Shown: positions 13,401 to 23,200 of the stretch, in pieces
Numbering within the stretch: position 1 is the first letter of the stretch
Layout: the number at the start of each line of letters is the position of its first letter
Source: Notospermus geniculatus
Taxonomy: Eukaryota > Nemertea > Pilidiophora > Heteronemertea > Lineidae
DNA: 64,000 nt
Direction: 5' to 3'
NCBI GenBank assembly: GCA_002633025.1
Contig: NMRB01000012.1
Location: 989,402 to 1,053,401, forward strand
The notes under the pieces: generated by a model
Database searches by the model: none
Told to the model about the DNA's origin: nothing
What the model saw: the letters and a program-made list of their open reading frames with translations, nothing else
Program-made: the position numbers and the translations under genes

Positions 13401-15524
13401 TGGTTCTGCCACTGATTGTACATGTATAGGCCTGCAAGTATTAGCATTCTGATTTGAATTCTCTTCTAGGAAATCCGAGATGAGCAGGTGTTTAAGGATC
13501 CCACCACCGGTGCTTACCGTCTCTGTTACAAGCTCCTCTGCGAGAATGAAGATGGTTGGCATATCGTTGAGCCCAGCATCCCCTGTCCACTTGCCACAAA
13601 AACTGAGCAAGATAAATTCTTGTTGAGTGTCGCACCTTACTTGATTCGTATCCTAGCCGTCCTCAAGCACAGCACGCTCAACCTGAACATGATCCTGACT
13701 ACGGAGGGCGAGACACTCACGCAAAGTTTACAAGAGGTATGAAGTTTTAAACGGTTTATCCAGGACTCAAAAGTCTTCCTACCTATTATTTGCCATTTGG
13801 CTGCTTGTCTGTCAACTGTTGTAGCCAAATATCTGTTATGTTGTAGCCAAGTACCAATTATGTTGTTGCCAAAATTACTGTTATGTTGTAGCCAAAATAC
13901 ATGTTATATTGTAGCCAAATACATGTTGGGGACAAATGTTGTAGCCAACAGCAACAAAAGTATTTTGACAGAAAGAATTTAGACTCATAACCTTGCAATT
14001 AAGGTGTGTAGTTGCATCGAGTGTTCCATGTGTAGGAATTGAAAACGTTCCATATTATCAAAAATATCTATTTTTGATATTATACAGATCTTGTTCTGCT
14101 CTTTCAGAAAATCACCACAGAAACATCCGACTTCCGAGAGCAGTACATGATACTGAGAAAGGCTGTGATGGCTCAGGATGACAAGGAAACTATGGGAAAT
14201 ATGAACAGGTCTGTTATATATGTATAATCTTGGGGTAGGTACATGTACTCACGGGGGCAATAACATAACCTGAAGGTTGTGGGCTCAACACTGGAAGAAC
14301 CAATGTACCCCTCAGTGCCCTGAGTATAATACTTCTCCTTTCCAAGTTTTAATGCTAGCTGTCCTGTGATTGGGCAGTAATAGGGCAGATTCTTCTTCTT
14401 GCTTAACCTGCTGCTCTACATGCAGTGGAGTTTTCTTGCACGGGTTGGCTCTCTATGGGCACATACGGTACCAACCATAGAAAACTATGGGCAGTCGTTT
14501 GTGATATTGGTCTCAGCGTAAGTTGCAAAGAAACAACAGAGCCAGCTCACACAAGGAAACTCTTGTGCAGCATCACCTTCTGTGGTTTAGTGACAAATAT
14601 TTACTCATGAGGTTGTCAGTTACCTCATCAGCATATGTGACTTTCCACAGCAAAACCAGGCACATGTCGCTTTTAGCTCGCCAGGTTGAGACCAAAATGT
14701 TTGTCAGTTTCACTATTCTCTGTCTATTATGAAATCGGAAACGATCTATTTCTTCCATTCTCTTCTGGTGTCATCTTAGTACGTTAGGCTCACCTTCTGA
14801 GCGACATGCGCCTGGTTTTGCTGTGGAAGGTCACATATGGAGCTGCTCAAAACCATTAATTGTGAGTTGTTATCTTCTTAGGTGTGGCCTGCCAAGTCGT
14901 AAGGTGATCTGGTTGTGCCAGGAGCATCAGGAGGCCAACCATGTTGTTGTCCTTGATAAGGACGATGTTGTAGGGACTGGCCAGCAGGAGGTGGATGATG
15001 ATGCCATACTCGTGGAGCAGCTCCAGCAGCATCATGAAGTACTTATCAAGGATATAGGTAGGTTCACTCTATGCACTGTGTGGGCGAACGCACCCGAGTC
15101 GGGCCAAGAACGTGCTCTTCTCACTCCCGCCAGTTAGCGGGTGGTTGACAAGAAAACGTTCTTGGCCCGACTCGGTTTGCGTTCTCGTCGTTCGAGACTG
15201 CCGTTCTCGAGTTGAGTCAGCACCTACATGAACTGGGTCAGCATGAGTGTTGTCAAGAAAGGGGATTCGAATACGTCCTATAAGTATTCAATTTTTCTTC
15301 TGTGTTCGCTCCTATAAATAAGGGTTATCGTATCAATTCAATGTCAATAGCAATTTCAAAACTACATTGTACTAAATCAGAATTGTTTTTCTATCAATCT
15401 GCATTCAGATGCCGCTCGCCAAGATGCCGTGGGACAGAACAGAGGCAAACTTGTGGAGTCCGTTCTTGCTGCAAATATTGGTGTGAACAACTCGGCTACT
15501 AGTCAGATTTGTACAATATCATGA
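198..15524 (+). CDS. Roco-A: LRR / EF-hand-like / Roc-COR / double-TIR protein, 5' partial
   Basis: This is a multi-exon gene of 32 inferred exons whose phases all agree (5541 nt, about 1846 residues plus stop). Exons: 198-350, 617-761, 1167-1325, 2516-2604, 3221-3392, 3619-3734, 3925-3987, 4319-4462, 4564-5289, 5530-5656, 6042-6242, 6440-6605, 6735-6909, 7026-7172, 7440-7636, 7977-8205, 8436-8447, 9171-9335, 9581-9679, 9872-10232, 10370-10577, 10678-10906, 11091-11180, 11405-11581, 11705-11776, 12045-12155, 12290-12451, 12884-13069, 13470-13736, 14108-14208, 14882-15057, 15409-15524. The Roc P-loop (GLGGAGKTS), DFAGQ switch motif and COR-type helices place it in the Roco family, like LRRK proteins but with TIR domains instead of a kinase. 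A role as a cytosolic sensor or signalling GTPase is inferred. No convincing start codon is visible, so the 5' end is taken to lie upstream. The first exon is the least certain. Exon borders were read by eye and could be off by a base or two. Confidence 0.88.
779..960. mobile_element. Foldback/MITE element in Roco-A intron 2
   Basis: The ends GGTGCTCCACGTGAGAGTT and CTCACTTGGAGCAGCACC are imperfect inverted repeats about 180 bp apart. Internal sequence (GGCTCTCAATGGGCAATTC) recurs in the foldbacks at 16185-16364, 34919-35100 and 52123-52505, so this is one dispersed non-autonomous family. Confidence 0.7.
4564..6242 (+). other. LRR domain of Roco-A, interrupted by an EF-hand-like exon
   Basis: The 726-nt exon 4564-5289 encodes roughly eight leucine-rich repeats of the 22-24-residue intracellular type (LTDVNLSGNQLVALPDSIG, LISVDVSRNRLPNLPVSI, LRFLDLSNTGIVSLSEDI). 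A 127-nt exon (5530-5656) follows with a single EF-hand-like segment, MFSSYDKGHKGNLDFDDI. More LRRs resume at 6042-6242 (LEHLILSYQGLSRVPDQI, LKFLDVSHNPRLEYV). LRRs in Roco proteins usually bind ligands or regulators and act in cis on the Roc switch; the specific ligand here is unknown. Confidence 0.88.
6440..7636 (+). other. Roc GTPase domain of Roco-A
   Basis: Four exons carry the Ras-of-complex fold. G1 is GLGGAGKTS, with its last Ser split across the intron after 6605. The G3 region reads VWDFAGQTVYYNTHQ, the G2/effector region includes GAEMITDGIDITNW, and the G4 position is GSHVDK in place of the canonical NKxD or THxD. The run RAVYLLLWNVRLG before G4 is typical of Roc. GTP binding is well supported by G1 and G3. 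The degenerate G4 means nucleotide specificity cannot be assumed. Confidence 0.9.
7977..10232 (+). other. COR region of Roco-A, including a 12-nt micro-exon
   Basis: Exons 7977-8205, 8436-8447, 9171-9335, 9581-9679 and 9872-10232 encode the C-terminal-of-Roc region. Winged-helix-like sequence with the usual COR landmarks is present (GIFDTEEVSNAVQFLHDLGS, VVINPQWIVDVMACVVSVHS, VIWKDYPEELHPWLLNLTEE, FEYLPVGLFNRA). COR normally mediates dimerisation and controls the GTPase cycle. The micro-exon GATTCAGCAAGA at 8436-8447 (DSAR) sits between a good acceptor and a perfect GTAAGT donor and keeps frame. It falls at the loop joining the two COR halves and is identical in the second copy. Confidence 0.82.
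8605..8742. repeat. Minisatellite, about 37-bp unit, Roco-A intron
   Basis: Four imperfect copies of a unit containing CTAGACTTGAGTCTGGTAGT lie in the COR intron. Each unit has an internal near-palindrome (ACTTGAGT). The corresponding intron of Roco-B (25206-25307) has three copies, so the array has changed length since the duplication. Confidence 0.85.
10370..11180 (+). other. First TIR-like domain of Roco-A (lacks catalytic Glu)
   Basis: Three exons encode an alpha/beta segment that starts MSKQIVMYYCTANS and continues with RGDLASVGFTLWV, then HAQLIIICISNEFEADKKC and KKKILVVCVGENYAW. Its order of strands and helices matches the adjacent TIR. Aligned by eye on HAQLIIICISNEF against HAKVMVACVSDEY of the second TIR, the residue at the catalytic Glu position is Met (KCVDML). 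The domain is therefore probably a non-catalytic TIR used for assembly. The assignment rests on internal similarity to the second TIR, not on a database match. Confidence 0.6.
11405..12451 (+). other. Second TIR domain of Roco-A (catalytic Glu present)
   Basis: Exons 11405-11581, 11705-11776, 12045-12155 and 12290-12451 encode a recognisable TIR. The betaA strand reads FDCFISYCWSNS, the alphaB/BB-loop region YLEKNGVHSWMDIERTGVG, followed by LFEDIAEGLRHAKVMVACVS and SKNCQMEFQFAK. The Glu of NCQMEF occupies the position of the glutamate required for NAD cleavage in SARM1 and plant TIRs. Enzymatic activity is therefore possible but not shown. The domain continues into RIPIVVAVFGTG, a normal betaE region. 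Confidence 0.82.
12530..12792. mobile_element. Dispersed foldback element with ACACCTCTGCCAGGAGGACA motif
   Basis: The left part (ACGGACACCTCTGCCAGGAG) and the right part (TCCTCCTGGCAGAGGCCTCC) are inverted relative to each other, with the internal pair GAGGACACC / GGTGTCCTC. Roco-B has the equivalent at about 29239-29487. It lies in the intron between the TIR and the C-terminal region and encodes nothing recognisable. Confidence 0.6.
13131..13266. mobile_element. Harbinger/Tourist-like MITE (TAA target duplication), Roco-A intron
   Basis: A 136-bp element with inverted ends GGCTGGGTTTACATG and ATGTAAACTCGGCC is flanked on both sides by TAA (13128-13130 and 13267-13269). GGCC-type termini with a TWA target duplication are typical of PIF/Harbinger. 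The copy in Roco-B is at 29846-29981 and also has TAA flanks, so insertion preceded the duplication. Confidence 0.75.
13800..13945. repeat. Short tandem repeat based on TTATGTTGTAGCCAAA
   Basis: About six imperfect copies of a 20-25-bp unit containing GTTGTAGCCAAATA lie in the intron after the 13470-13736 exon. The whole block is missing from Roco-B together with that exon. Confidence 0.75.
14636..14835. mobile_element. TA-flanked MITE with TGTGAC ends (Roco-A intron)
   Basis: A 200-bp element bounded by TA on both sides, with inverted ends TGTGACTTTCCACAGCAAAA and TTTTGCTGTGGAAGGTCACA. Related copies are at 31428-31618 (Roco-B), 42720-42919 and 52192-52375 in this window. Long inverted ends with a TA target duplication fit Tc1/mariner-type non-autonomous elements. 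Confidence 0.78.
15086..15188. mobile_element. Foldback palindrome in last intron of Roco-A
   Basis: CGAGTCGGGCCAAGAACGT is followed about 45 bp later by its inverse ACGTTCTTGGCCCGACTCGG, with outer GAACGCA / TGCGTTC. It could form a stable hairpin in the pre-mRNA. The equivalent in Roco-B is at about 31866-31970, with a shorter loop. Confidence 0.7.
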
Positions 15525-16184
15525 ATCTCCAATGCAACTTGTTTTCCAAATATTCCTTCACTGTGATATCCTTAGGCCCTTCGTCAAAATGGCAATATTG
15601 ACATTTTACACGTTATACATTTTTCAGGTTGTTTGGATAACTTTACTGTATATCTGTGACATTTTTGTGATCATGCCAGTCGTTCCTTTTCAAAACATTC
15701 CCGATTTGACAGTGTAGGCCTACATATTGTATGGTTGTACCATACCATGCATGAAGGCTCTTTCCATTTTGGTAAAAACCAACTTCATAGCTTGCATAAT
15801 GTAAGTACATGTATACTAACTGATAGATCTGTTGACATTTGTGGTCTTCCATTTTTCACATGACACCAAACTTGATGTACATGTACTATAGTCTCTACTG
15901 TGTTTGCATGGGCAACCTATACATGCTCTGTGTGTACATGGGCGACCTGTGATAAAAGAAGGATAAAATCATGAGGGAAAACCTTTAAATTGCACAAATT
16001 TGTTTATAGTTCATGTAATATGTATTTATGTATATTTATGGTAGGGTCGTGTTTGAAATGTTGTTTGTTATATCCGTCCACATTAATGTTACAGTTGTAC
16101 ATGTACGAGTTGTTAGAACAATATTTTCTTGTCAATATTATGTCCTTTGGCTGCTTGAGAATATTTAGAAGAGGTGTATTTACT

Positions 16185-16364
16185 AAGGCGCCTCTCCACG
16201 TGAGAGTTTTCTCGCAGAAGTTGGCTCACAATGTCAATGGGCAATTCACCATTATTTGTTCCTCACGGCTTATGCTGGACCAATGACATAACATTTGCTC
16301 GCAGTTGAATTGCCCATAGAGAGCCAACTTGCGCGAGAAAACTCGCATGTGGAGAGGCGCCTTA
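16185..16364. mobile_element. Foldback MITE, GGCGCC ends, 3' flank of Roco-A
   Basis: Inverted ends AAGGCGCCTCTCCACGTGAG and CATGTGGAGAGGCGCCTTAA enclose about 180 bp with internal arms (GTTTTCTCGC / GCGAGAAAAC; AGTTGGCTC / GAGCCAACTT). Flanks are CTAA and TTAA, so the target duplication is either TA or a decayed TTAA. The duplicate is at 34919-35100. Confidence 0.8.
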
Positions 16365-16536
16365 AGATCATGGAGGTCCTCAATGCTACAATCATTCTGC
16401 CCCTGTACATGTAAGCTGTTGCTACCTTGATAAGACTGGTGAGAATGCCAGAAGGCCGACTCACCAATACATGAGCCTTCTGACAAAGACCTAACCATAT
16501 GGTCCCCTATGGTCTGGCAGGATACATCAAGACTCC

Positions 16537-16670
16537 TTAAGGCGCCGCTCCACGTGACAGTTTTCTATCGAAAGTTTGCTGTCAGATAGTCAATTGTTGT
16601 CTGACAGCAATAATTGACTATCTGACAGCAGACTTTCGACAGAAAACTGTCACGTGGAGCGGCGCCTTAA
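16537..16670. mobile_element. Near-perfect 130-bp hairpin element flanked by TTAA
   Basis: The arms AAGGCGCCGCTCCACGTGAC and GTCACGTGGAGCGGCGCCTT run inwards almost without mismatch through GACAGCA repeats to a small loop. TTAA is present at each edge. The duplicate is at 35273-35408. The transcript would fold into a long dsRNA-like hairpin. Confidence 0.8.
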
Positions 16671-17256
16671 GTGTGCACTCATGCGGAACGGAGAGACAAG
16701 CCATCTGTACATGAGCCTTCTACAACCACTCTGCGCTCTGGCAGGAAACATCGACTCCTTAGTGTGCGCTCATGCGGCACCGTAATTACATGCATCTGTA
16801 CACCTGCCTTGTAAAATCTCCCTTTGTGGCAGGATACATCTAGGCCCCTTAGTGTGCGCTCATGCGGCACTGTAATTACATGCATCTGAACACCTGCCTT
16901 CTAAAATCTCCCTTTGTGGCAGGATACATCTAGACCCCTTAGTGTGCGCTCATGCGGAACCGTAATTACATGCATCTGTACACGTGCCTTGTAAAATCTC
17001 CCTTTGTGGCAGGATACATCTAGACCCCTTAGTGTGCGCTCATGCGGAACCGTAATTACATGAAGGTATACTAGGCATCTGTACACATGCCTTCTAAAAT
17101 CTCCCTTTGTGGCAGGATACATCTAGACTCCTTAGTGTGCGCTCATGCGGAACCGTAATTACATGCATCTGCACACATGCCTTGTGAAATCCCCCTTTGT
17201 GGCAGGATACATCTAGACTCCTTAGTGTGCGCTCATGCGGAACCGTAAATACATGC
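16668..17256. repeat. 90-bp tandem array, 3' flank of Roco-A
   Basis: Six units starting at 16761, 16851, 16941, 17031, 17134 and 17224 each contain AGTGTGCGCTCATGCGG and CTCCCTTTGTGGCAGGATAC. Spacing is 90 bp except for one unit with 13 extra bases. A diverged unit precedes them. Open frames across the array only reflect its periodicity (90 is a multiple of three). Confidence 0.92.
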
Positions 17257-19093
17257 ATGCAGTGTTGTGTGTCAGTTGAGAAAAATACAAAATCTAGGCT
17301 TCAAGTGAAAATAATAGAGTTTATTGTACATACCACATCATGGTACATACCAGGTGAAGATACAATAAGTTTATAACTTAAGACTGTTACCATTGATATA
17401 AGTGTGTAGTTTACAAAATATTTATCGACAGAGTTCCAAAATAATTGTGAGTCTGCTGTTCACTGTGTTACGTCACAGATTTATGAGGAAAAACAAAACA
17501 AACCAAATTTTTTCTTATTCTAAAAACACCCTGTAAAATGGTAATCGGAGCAAATTTTGTACATTTCAAATCAACACACTGAGACCAAACACTAGCAGAT
17601 GGCCCCTCTGACTGCTGACTTTGTGAAGTTGGTGTGAAAACGAGAGTTCTGTGTGAACATATCAATGCACAGACACCAACTTACAATACCGGTACACCCC
17701 TCGAAAGTCCACTTTGTGGTCAGAATGGCAAGTACATTCATGAGCCATTGTGCAGAGCATGCACTGTGCAACCATACTAATACATAAATGTAACATGTAT
17801 TCTAACCTGAGTGGCCTTCTGGTAGGAGTCTAATACAGACCTGTGCTTGACACAAATTATGCATCATGCTCATTGCAAAAACACTCTACCCATAGCATTA
17901 CGGTTTTAGGGAGCAAAATCATTGACATTTTGTCAAATAAACTGTCGAGACTTAATTCAAGGCCTTTAATAACCTATACTATAAGGCAGAAATCATCAGT
18001 CAATCGGCAATTTTCTACATCAATACATTTTGGGGCCCGCTGGGGCGCTTTTCTAATGCTTCGTTCGCTGCGGTTTACAGTCAGACACTTGCTGACCATT
18101 TCCACTCAACCCTAATCGAGCCTCACCTGAAGCACTAAGGCATACGAACAACCGGTGACCGGTGATCGGAAGAGGACCCAGTATTTACCAGCAAGTTAGC
18201 CTGGATGGATACAAGTGCATGTATAATCATAAATGCTAACACTGAACAGGTAAATCATTACATGAAATCAATCAGCTGAGATAGAATGGTGATGCACGTA
18301 CGAGATGATCCAAGAAAAGAGTCATGTGGACTAGCATTACAACATTGGTAGTAGGCCAAGGTTTGCATACATGTATTTAAGGCATCTTTCAATTTCCCAA
18401 CATTTCGTAGACAAGTAGTAGACTTCATACTTGTCGGGATATTGAGAATAAATAGGTCAACAATGTAGCCAGCTTTTAAATACCCTTTCATAACTAAGGG
18501 GCGAACGTTCATAATTGTTTCACATCATTTCCATAACCTATTCATTTTGGTAGCAAATCGTTACACCATCTATACAATTTTCAATTTTGTATTGTTTACA
18601 ATGTGAATCAAACTGTTTTCTGTTAACAAGGAAGAAAATTATACCTGGACAATATAAGTGTGCATTTTAGTGTACAACGAATGAAATGGTCCAGGGACCA
18701 TGTGCTCACCTGGGTGTAAATGTACCAGAAAAATGATGACTTTTGGCCTCATAGTTGCAAAACAAGCCACCTTGAGAGACTGACTAACAAACAGATGCCA
18801 CACAATACCTTATGACCAACATGCTGCACCTCCCACTGGAGGCGGGCGATATGCTATGCCTCCTACTCGAGGTGGGCATATAAAAACTTGAAAGTCAGAG
18901 ACTAGGAGAGGAAGAGCTTGGGGGAGGTGGGATTTTTCCCTTTCTCTACCCTCCAACAAGTATACTTTAATTATGAGTACAAGAAATATGCAACTGAAAA
19001 AATCATGCCAAAAATTAGACCTCGGTGGAGCAACTAATGGCTCTTACTTAGATTATGACCAAATTTTGTGCATGTCAAATGTGAGGAAGTATT

Positions 19094-20232
19094 TCTTCTG
19101 CAGTTCGTCTAAGGCACTGGAACATTGTCATGGGGCTATCCCATTAAACTTATCCGTGAGTCCGCCCTAAACCCAGAAGGCATGAGAAGTGTTTGGAGCC
19201 AACATCTCGACGCTACCAACGCCATGCACTCCGCGGCTATAAGCAACTTGTGCTAGGACCTGCTTGGTAGAAGCATTGGGAGTATCAACAGATACACATG
19301 GATCTGTATTGTTTTTAACACAGTTCCATGTCCCAGTCCCTATCCAATTCCACCCCTCACCTGGTTTCCTCATTGGGGTCATGATTGATATACATGTGTA
19401 GCAACACATGTATATCAGGAGGGAGCTTTGAATGATGACTGAATGAGTTACTTCACCTACTCAAACCTCGCTGAAACTTCCAATGATGAAAGGCCTTTCT
19501 ATTATATTTTCAATGCACCCCCAAAAGGAGTTACATTAATATTGAAATATAATCGAAAGACCTGAACTCATCATTGCAAGCTTCCTCCTATATCAAGCCG
19601 ATTTCACCAGGCTGCCTACCGTCTTAGGTATCCACTCTACGGCCCGAAGGAAGTTTCTGACAATGCCCAAGCCTCTCCACAGACTAACTGACGCACCTGT
19701 AGCCAGGGAGAAGAAATCTCCCCACCTTCAAACATTTTTACCTTTCTCTCTGGATTAATGCTCAATCTCACTTTGCACTTCGCTGAGCTGAGCTCTGTCA
19801 TTTACACAATGTTGGTTGCTTTAAACGAGGCTTCCTCTCTGTTTTCAGAATACCACCAATATCAAAGGGGCTTGAGACATGCATTGCAGGGGTGGTGGGT
19901 GTGTTTCAGAGATCCAAGGAGCACAAGTACATATATCAATCTCGCACCAGTGGTTTGTACATTCTAGTTGGTGTTCTTGTGATATGGGCCAAATTTATTT
20001 TTCAAGATGTCCACCTGACAGCCATATTGGTAGTCCGATAAATTAAGGGTATAATTCAACACACACGATATAGAAGGTGCCGGGGTATCTGGATATACAT
20101 GTATATTGACACCAGGTTAGAACATCCTGCCTACTATTGTACCGGTACTATTGTTAAAGGTGTATATGTACCGAGTTTCAGATCAATAGCCCCAGCAGTT
20201 AAGAAACATGCCCTGCTAACAGACTACGACGA
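19094..20232. other. Spacer between duplication units; no complete gene seen
   Basis: This 1.14-kb stretch occurs only once in the window. It contains a short inverted pair around ACACATGTATAT (19387-19415) and several ACATGT palindromes. From 20099 an ATG opens a frame that runs straight into the LRR exon of Roco-B and would supply about 44 new residues (starting MYIDTRLEHPAYYC). No other coding signal was recognised. Confidence 0.6.
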
Positions 20233-23200
20233 CCCAGAGGCCGTCTTTGAGAAGTTCGTGGCCTTGACTGATGTTAATCTGTCGGGCAACCAGTTGGTGG
20301 CGCTACCAGACAGCATCGGAAAAGCTGTGAACCTAATCAGTGTCGATGTTTCACGGAATCGGTTACCGAATTTGCCAGTCTCGATCAAGGAACTGAAGTC
20401 GTTGACATATTTCAACGTGGCCTCGAATCCACTAACGAAGCTTCCGAAAGAAGTGTATAAACTTGCAAGTCTGCGCTTTCTCGATCTGAGCAACACTGGG
20501 ATCGTTTCATTGTCGGAAGACATCTCAAAGCTGAATAATTTGCAAGTTCTTCTTCTTGCCGGCTTGGCTTTCAAGACCCTGCCCAAGAATTTCCAGTGTC
20601 TGACCAAACTGACAAAACTTGACCTCTCTGGAGTCAAATGGTTTGATCCACCGAATAGGAACAGCATTATGACACGGGCATCGTTTGACGAGTTCTTGGA
20701 GACCAATGTCTTGATGCAGTCCATCCGTAAATCGGTGAGTTTGCAGGATACATGTACCTACCCATAAATTTCATGAGTATTTTGTGTATACTAATGGTTA
20801 TAAGCTTATTTCCTAACAAAAAATTATTAATTTTTATGTACCGGTACTTATTCAAAAGTGTGAGGGTCCGTGGGTCGAGTCCGGTAGGAAGTTATGTCTT
20901 TCATCTTAGAAACCTATTATTTCATGCTGTTCAAAAGTGTTCATACACTCTGACATCTCATTTGAATTGCTTGTCTTCAGGAGAGGGATTCCATGTTCAG
21001 CTCCTATGACAAGGGACACAAGGGCAACTTGGACTTTGATGACATTCAGGTCATGAACACGAAGCTTTTCCAGATGTTTGGACGGTTTGAAAGTGCTGAT
21101 GAGAAAGGTAGGTTATCTGGTCAAGAGTTGAGCATTAAACCCCTTATGGAATGGCCAAGAGGACTTTTTACTCCAATGAAGGAAAACCCCTCAACACACT
21201 ATCTAGAGTGGTTATCAACCTCAACCCTTGTCGTCGAAATAGAGGGAAGGGTACCAATGTAAGAGTATATGGGGAGCACTCTTCATCATGCATTACATTG
21301 ATGTATACATGTACAGTCAGTGCATTTTTCTTTTCTTTTACGTTCGACTTGCAACAATCACTCTCATAATTTTGGGAAGTTCATAAACTTCTGTAATTTT
21401 GCTTTGTCTGTAGACCTATGTGTATAGGCTGAGGGGAACAAACGTGTTTCATGTGATTACATTCATTTGTCCCATATCTTTTCTTCAGGATCAAATGCAA
21501 AAGATCTTGGGGGCTTCCCTGAGCAACTTCTGCTCCTGACCAAGTTGGAACATTTAATCCTGAGCTACCAAGGTCTGAGTAGGGTACCTGATCAGATACA
21601 AGCTTTGAAGAAGCTGAAATTCTTAGATGTGTCTCATAACCCGAGACTGGAATACGTCAGTGGGGAGCTGGGTGTGGCACCTTTAGAAGGTGAGTATCGA
21701 TTTGCTTCCCTTGGTGCAGGATGACGTTACAACAGTTTATAAGCTCCACAATCGGGAAGAGAAGAGGTGATTTTGAATATAATTGCAGTACAACCATTTT
21801 TCCTGCAGGTTTGTTCCTGAAGGGATGTCCAAGTTTGAAGACCCCTCCCAGAGAGATTGTCAGCAAGGGTTTCAAGGTGACCTATGCCTACCTGAAACGT
21901 CTGCACATGGGGTCTGTGTCTTGTAAACGTACGAAGCTCATGTTGGTTGGCCTTGGAGGTGCTGGAAAGACAAGGTGAGGGGCCTCACAGCCGAGGGTGC
22001 AGTGGTGTACTGTTGCGGCTGGGACATTGGTCTGTGGTTCTTAGAGCATGAGATTTTATCTGTAAGATTATTGATCTTGATTGGCTTGGGTACTTGTTTT
22101 CAGTTTGGTGAAATCGCTGACCGCCAGTTCGCTGCAGACAGAAAACCAAGGTGCAGAGATGATCACAGATGGTATTGACATCACAAACTGGAAGGTGAAG
22201 GAAGAAGGATCGGGAGAGGAGCTCACGTTCTCCGTGTGGGACTTCGCCGGTCAGACTGTGTACTACAACACTCACCAGGTAGGGGCAGCCAGAGTGACAG
22301 TTCAACACATTTCACCTAGTTCACATTTCTTGGTTCGATTCACATTTGGACAACTTCTGCAGTCAAAAGTGCACCTGTCTTTGTCTCCTTTCCAGTTCTT
22401 CTTGTCCAATCGAGCGGTCTACTTGCTCCTATGGAATGTCCGCCTTGGTTACGAACATGCTGGACTTGACTTCTGGTGTAGCTCAATCGCTTGCCATGCT
22501 CCAAAAGCTCCGATTTTGGTGGTCGGTTCTCACGTTGATAAGGTATGGACCATTTCGTTTCTCCTCCTGGCAACTTCTTACTCAACATTGGAAGATTTTT
22601 CTGTTGGCATGGCAGGTGCTGTCTTCCATAGGAGAAAAATCTCCAAATGTGCAAATATTGAAGGAAAATATTTGAAGAAAAGCTGTTTGTCTTGGCTATC
22701 TTAACAACATTCTTTCAAATTTTGTCAAAATAGTCCAGTAATTTTTAAAAAGTCATTGAAAGTACTTGTATGGTAATCCTTGTATGAAATGAGCTTAGAA
22801 TGTCTGTTGTTTTGGGACAGGTCGAGAAGCCTGAGTTACCTGAAGAGTCGATGAAGAAACGCTATCCTCAGATCAAAGGGTTCCACTACGTCAGCTCGGC
22901 AACTGGGAAGGGCCTGAAGGAACTCTCTAACAACCTGACGTACATCACTAACCAAGAGAAATACATGGGTGAGATGATCCCAGAGGCGTGGCTGAATCTG
23001 GAGAAAAAGATTCTCGAGTAAGCACTGGGTTTTTACCCCTCGGCCCGCGGGCGGCCCGAGGGGTATTGTCGTCCCCTGCGGTGTCCGTCCGTCTGTCCGT
23101 CTGTCCGTCTGTCTGTCCGTCTGTCTGTCCGTCTGTCTGTCCGTCTGTCCATTCAGACGACGTTACCGCTCTAGCACGTTCAAATTAAATCGGATTTTCC

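Larger units (their letters stand above)
12884..15524 (+). other. C-terminal region of Roco-A ending in CTIS
   Basis: Five exons follow the TIR. The first (12884-13069) is acidic and Lys-rich (DDGQKVEEKDEKT). The second (13470-13736) contains LLCENEDGWHIVEPS and a helical stretch (FLLSVAPYLIRILAVLKHS); I do not recognise it as a named domain. The third is helical (FREQYMILRKAVMAQD). The fourth is rich in Asp, Gln and His (DDDAILVEQLQQHHEV). The fifth ends TSQICTIS followed by TGA at 15522-15524. The last four residues fit a CaaX prenylation signal with Ser at X, which favours farnesyl transfer. Confidence 0.75.
4788..19093 (+). repeat. Tandem duplication, unit A (14.3 kb)
   Basis: Positions 4788-19093 are repeated, exons and introns alike, at 20233-38868. 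The left break lies inside the LRR exon, where the shared sequence starts at CCCAGAGGCCG. The right break lies after GTGAGGAAGTATT. Substitutions are sparse by eye; most differences are small indels and transposon insertions, which points to a recent event or to alleles. Unit A includes the 3' two-thirds of Roco-A and 3.5 kb of its downstream flank. Confidence 0.93.
15525..19093. other. 3' flank of Roco-A: repeats, no gene recognised
   Basis: This flank holds AT-rich sequence, two foldback elements (16185-16364 and 16537-16670), a 90-bp tandem array (16668-17256) and otherwise unremarkable DNA duplicated downstream of Roco-B. Short open frames are not supported by splice sites or recognisable protein. 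The 3' UTR and polyadenylation site of Roco-A must lie here, but I could not fix the site. Confidence 0.6.

Noticed and set aside
16679-17122. Minus-strand open frames with a repeated HVITVPHERTLR peptide (also 35417-35803)
   Set aside because: The 90-bp tandem unit is a multiple of three, so any open frame repeats; there is no start context or recognisable protein.
16761-17256. Regular repeats considered as a CRISPR array
   Set aside because: The units are contiguous 90-bp tandem repeats without unique spacers, in an animal genome.
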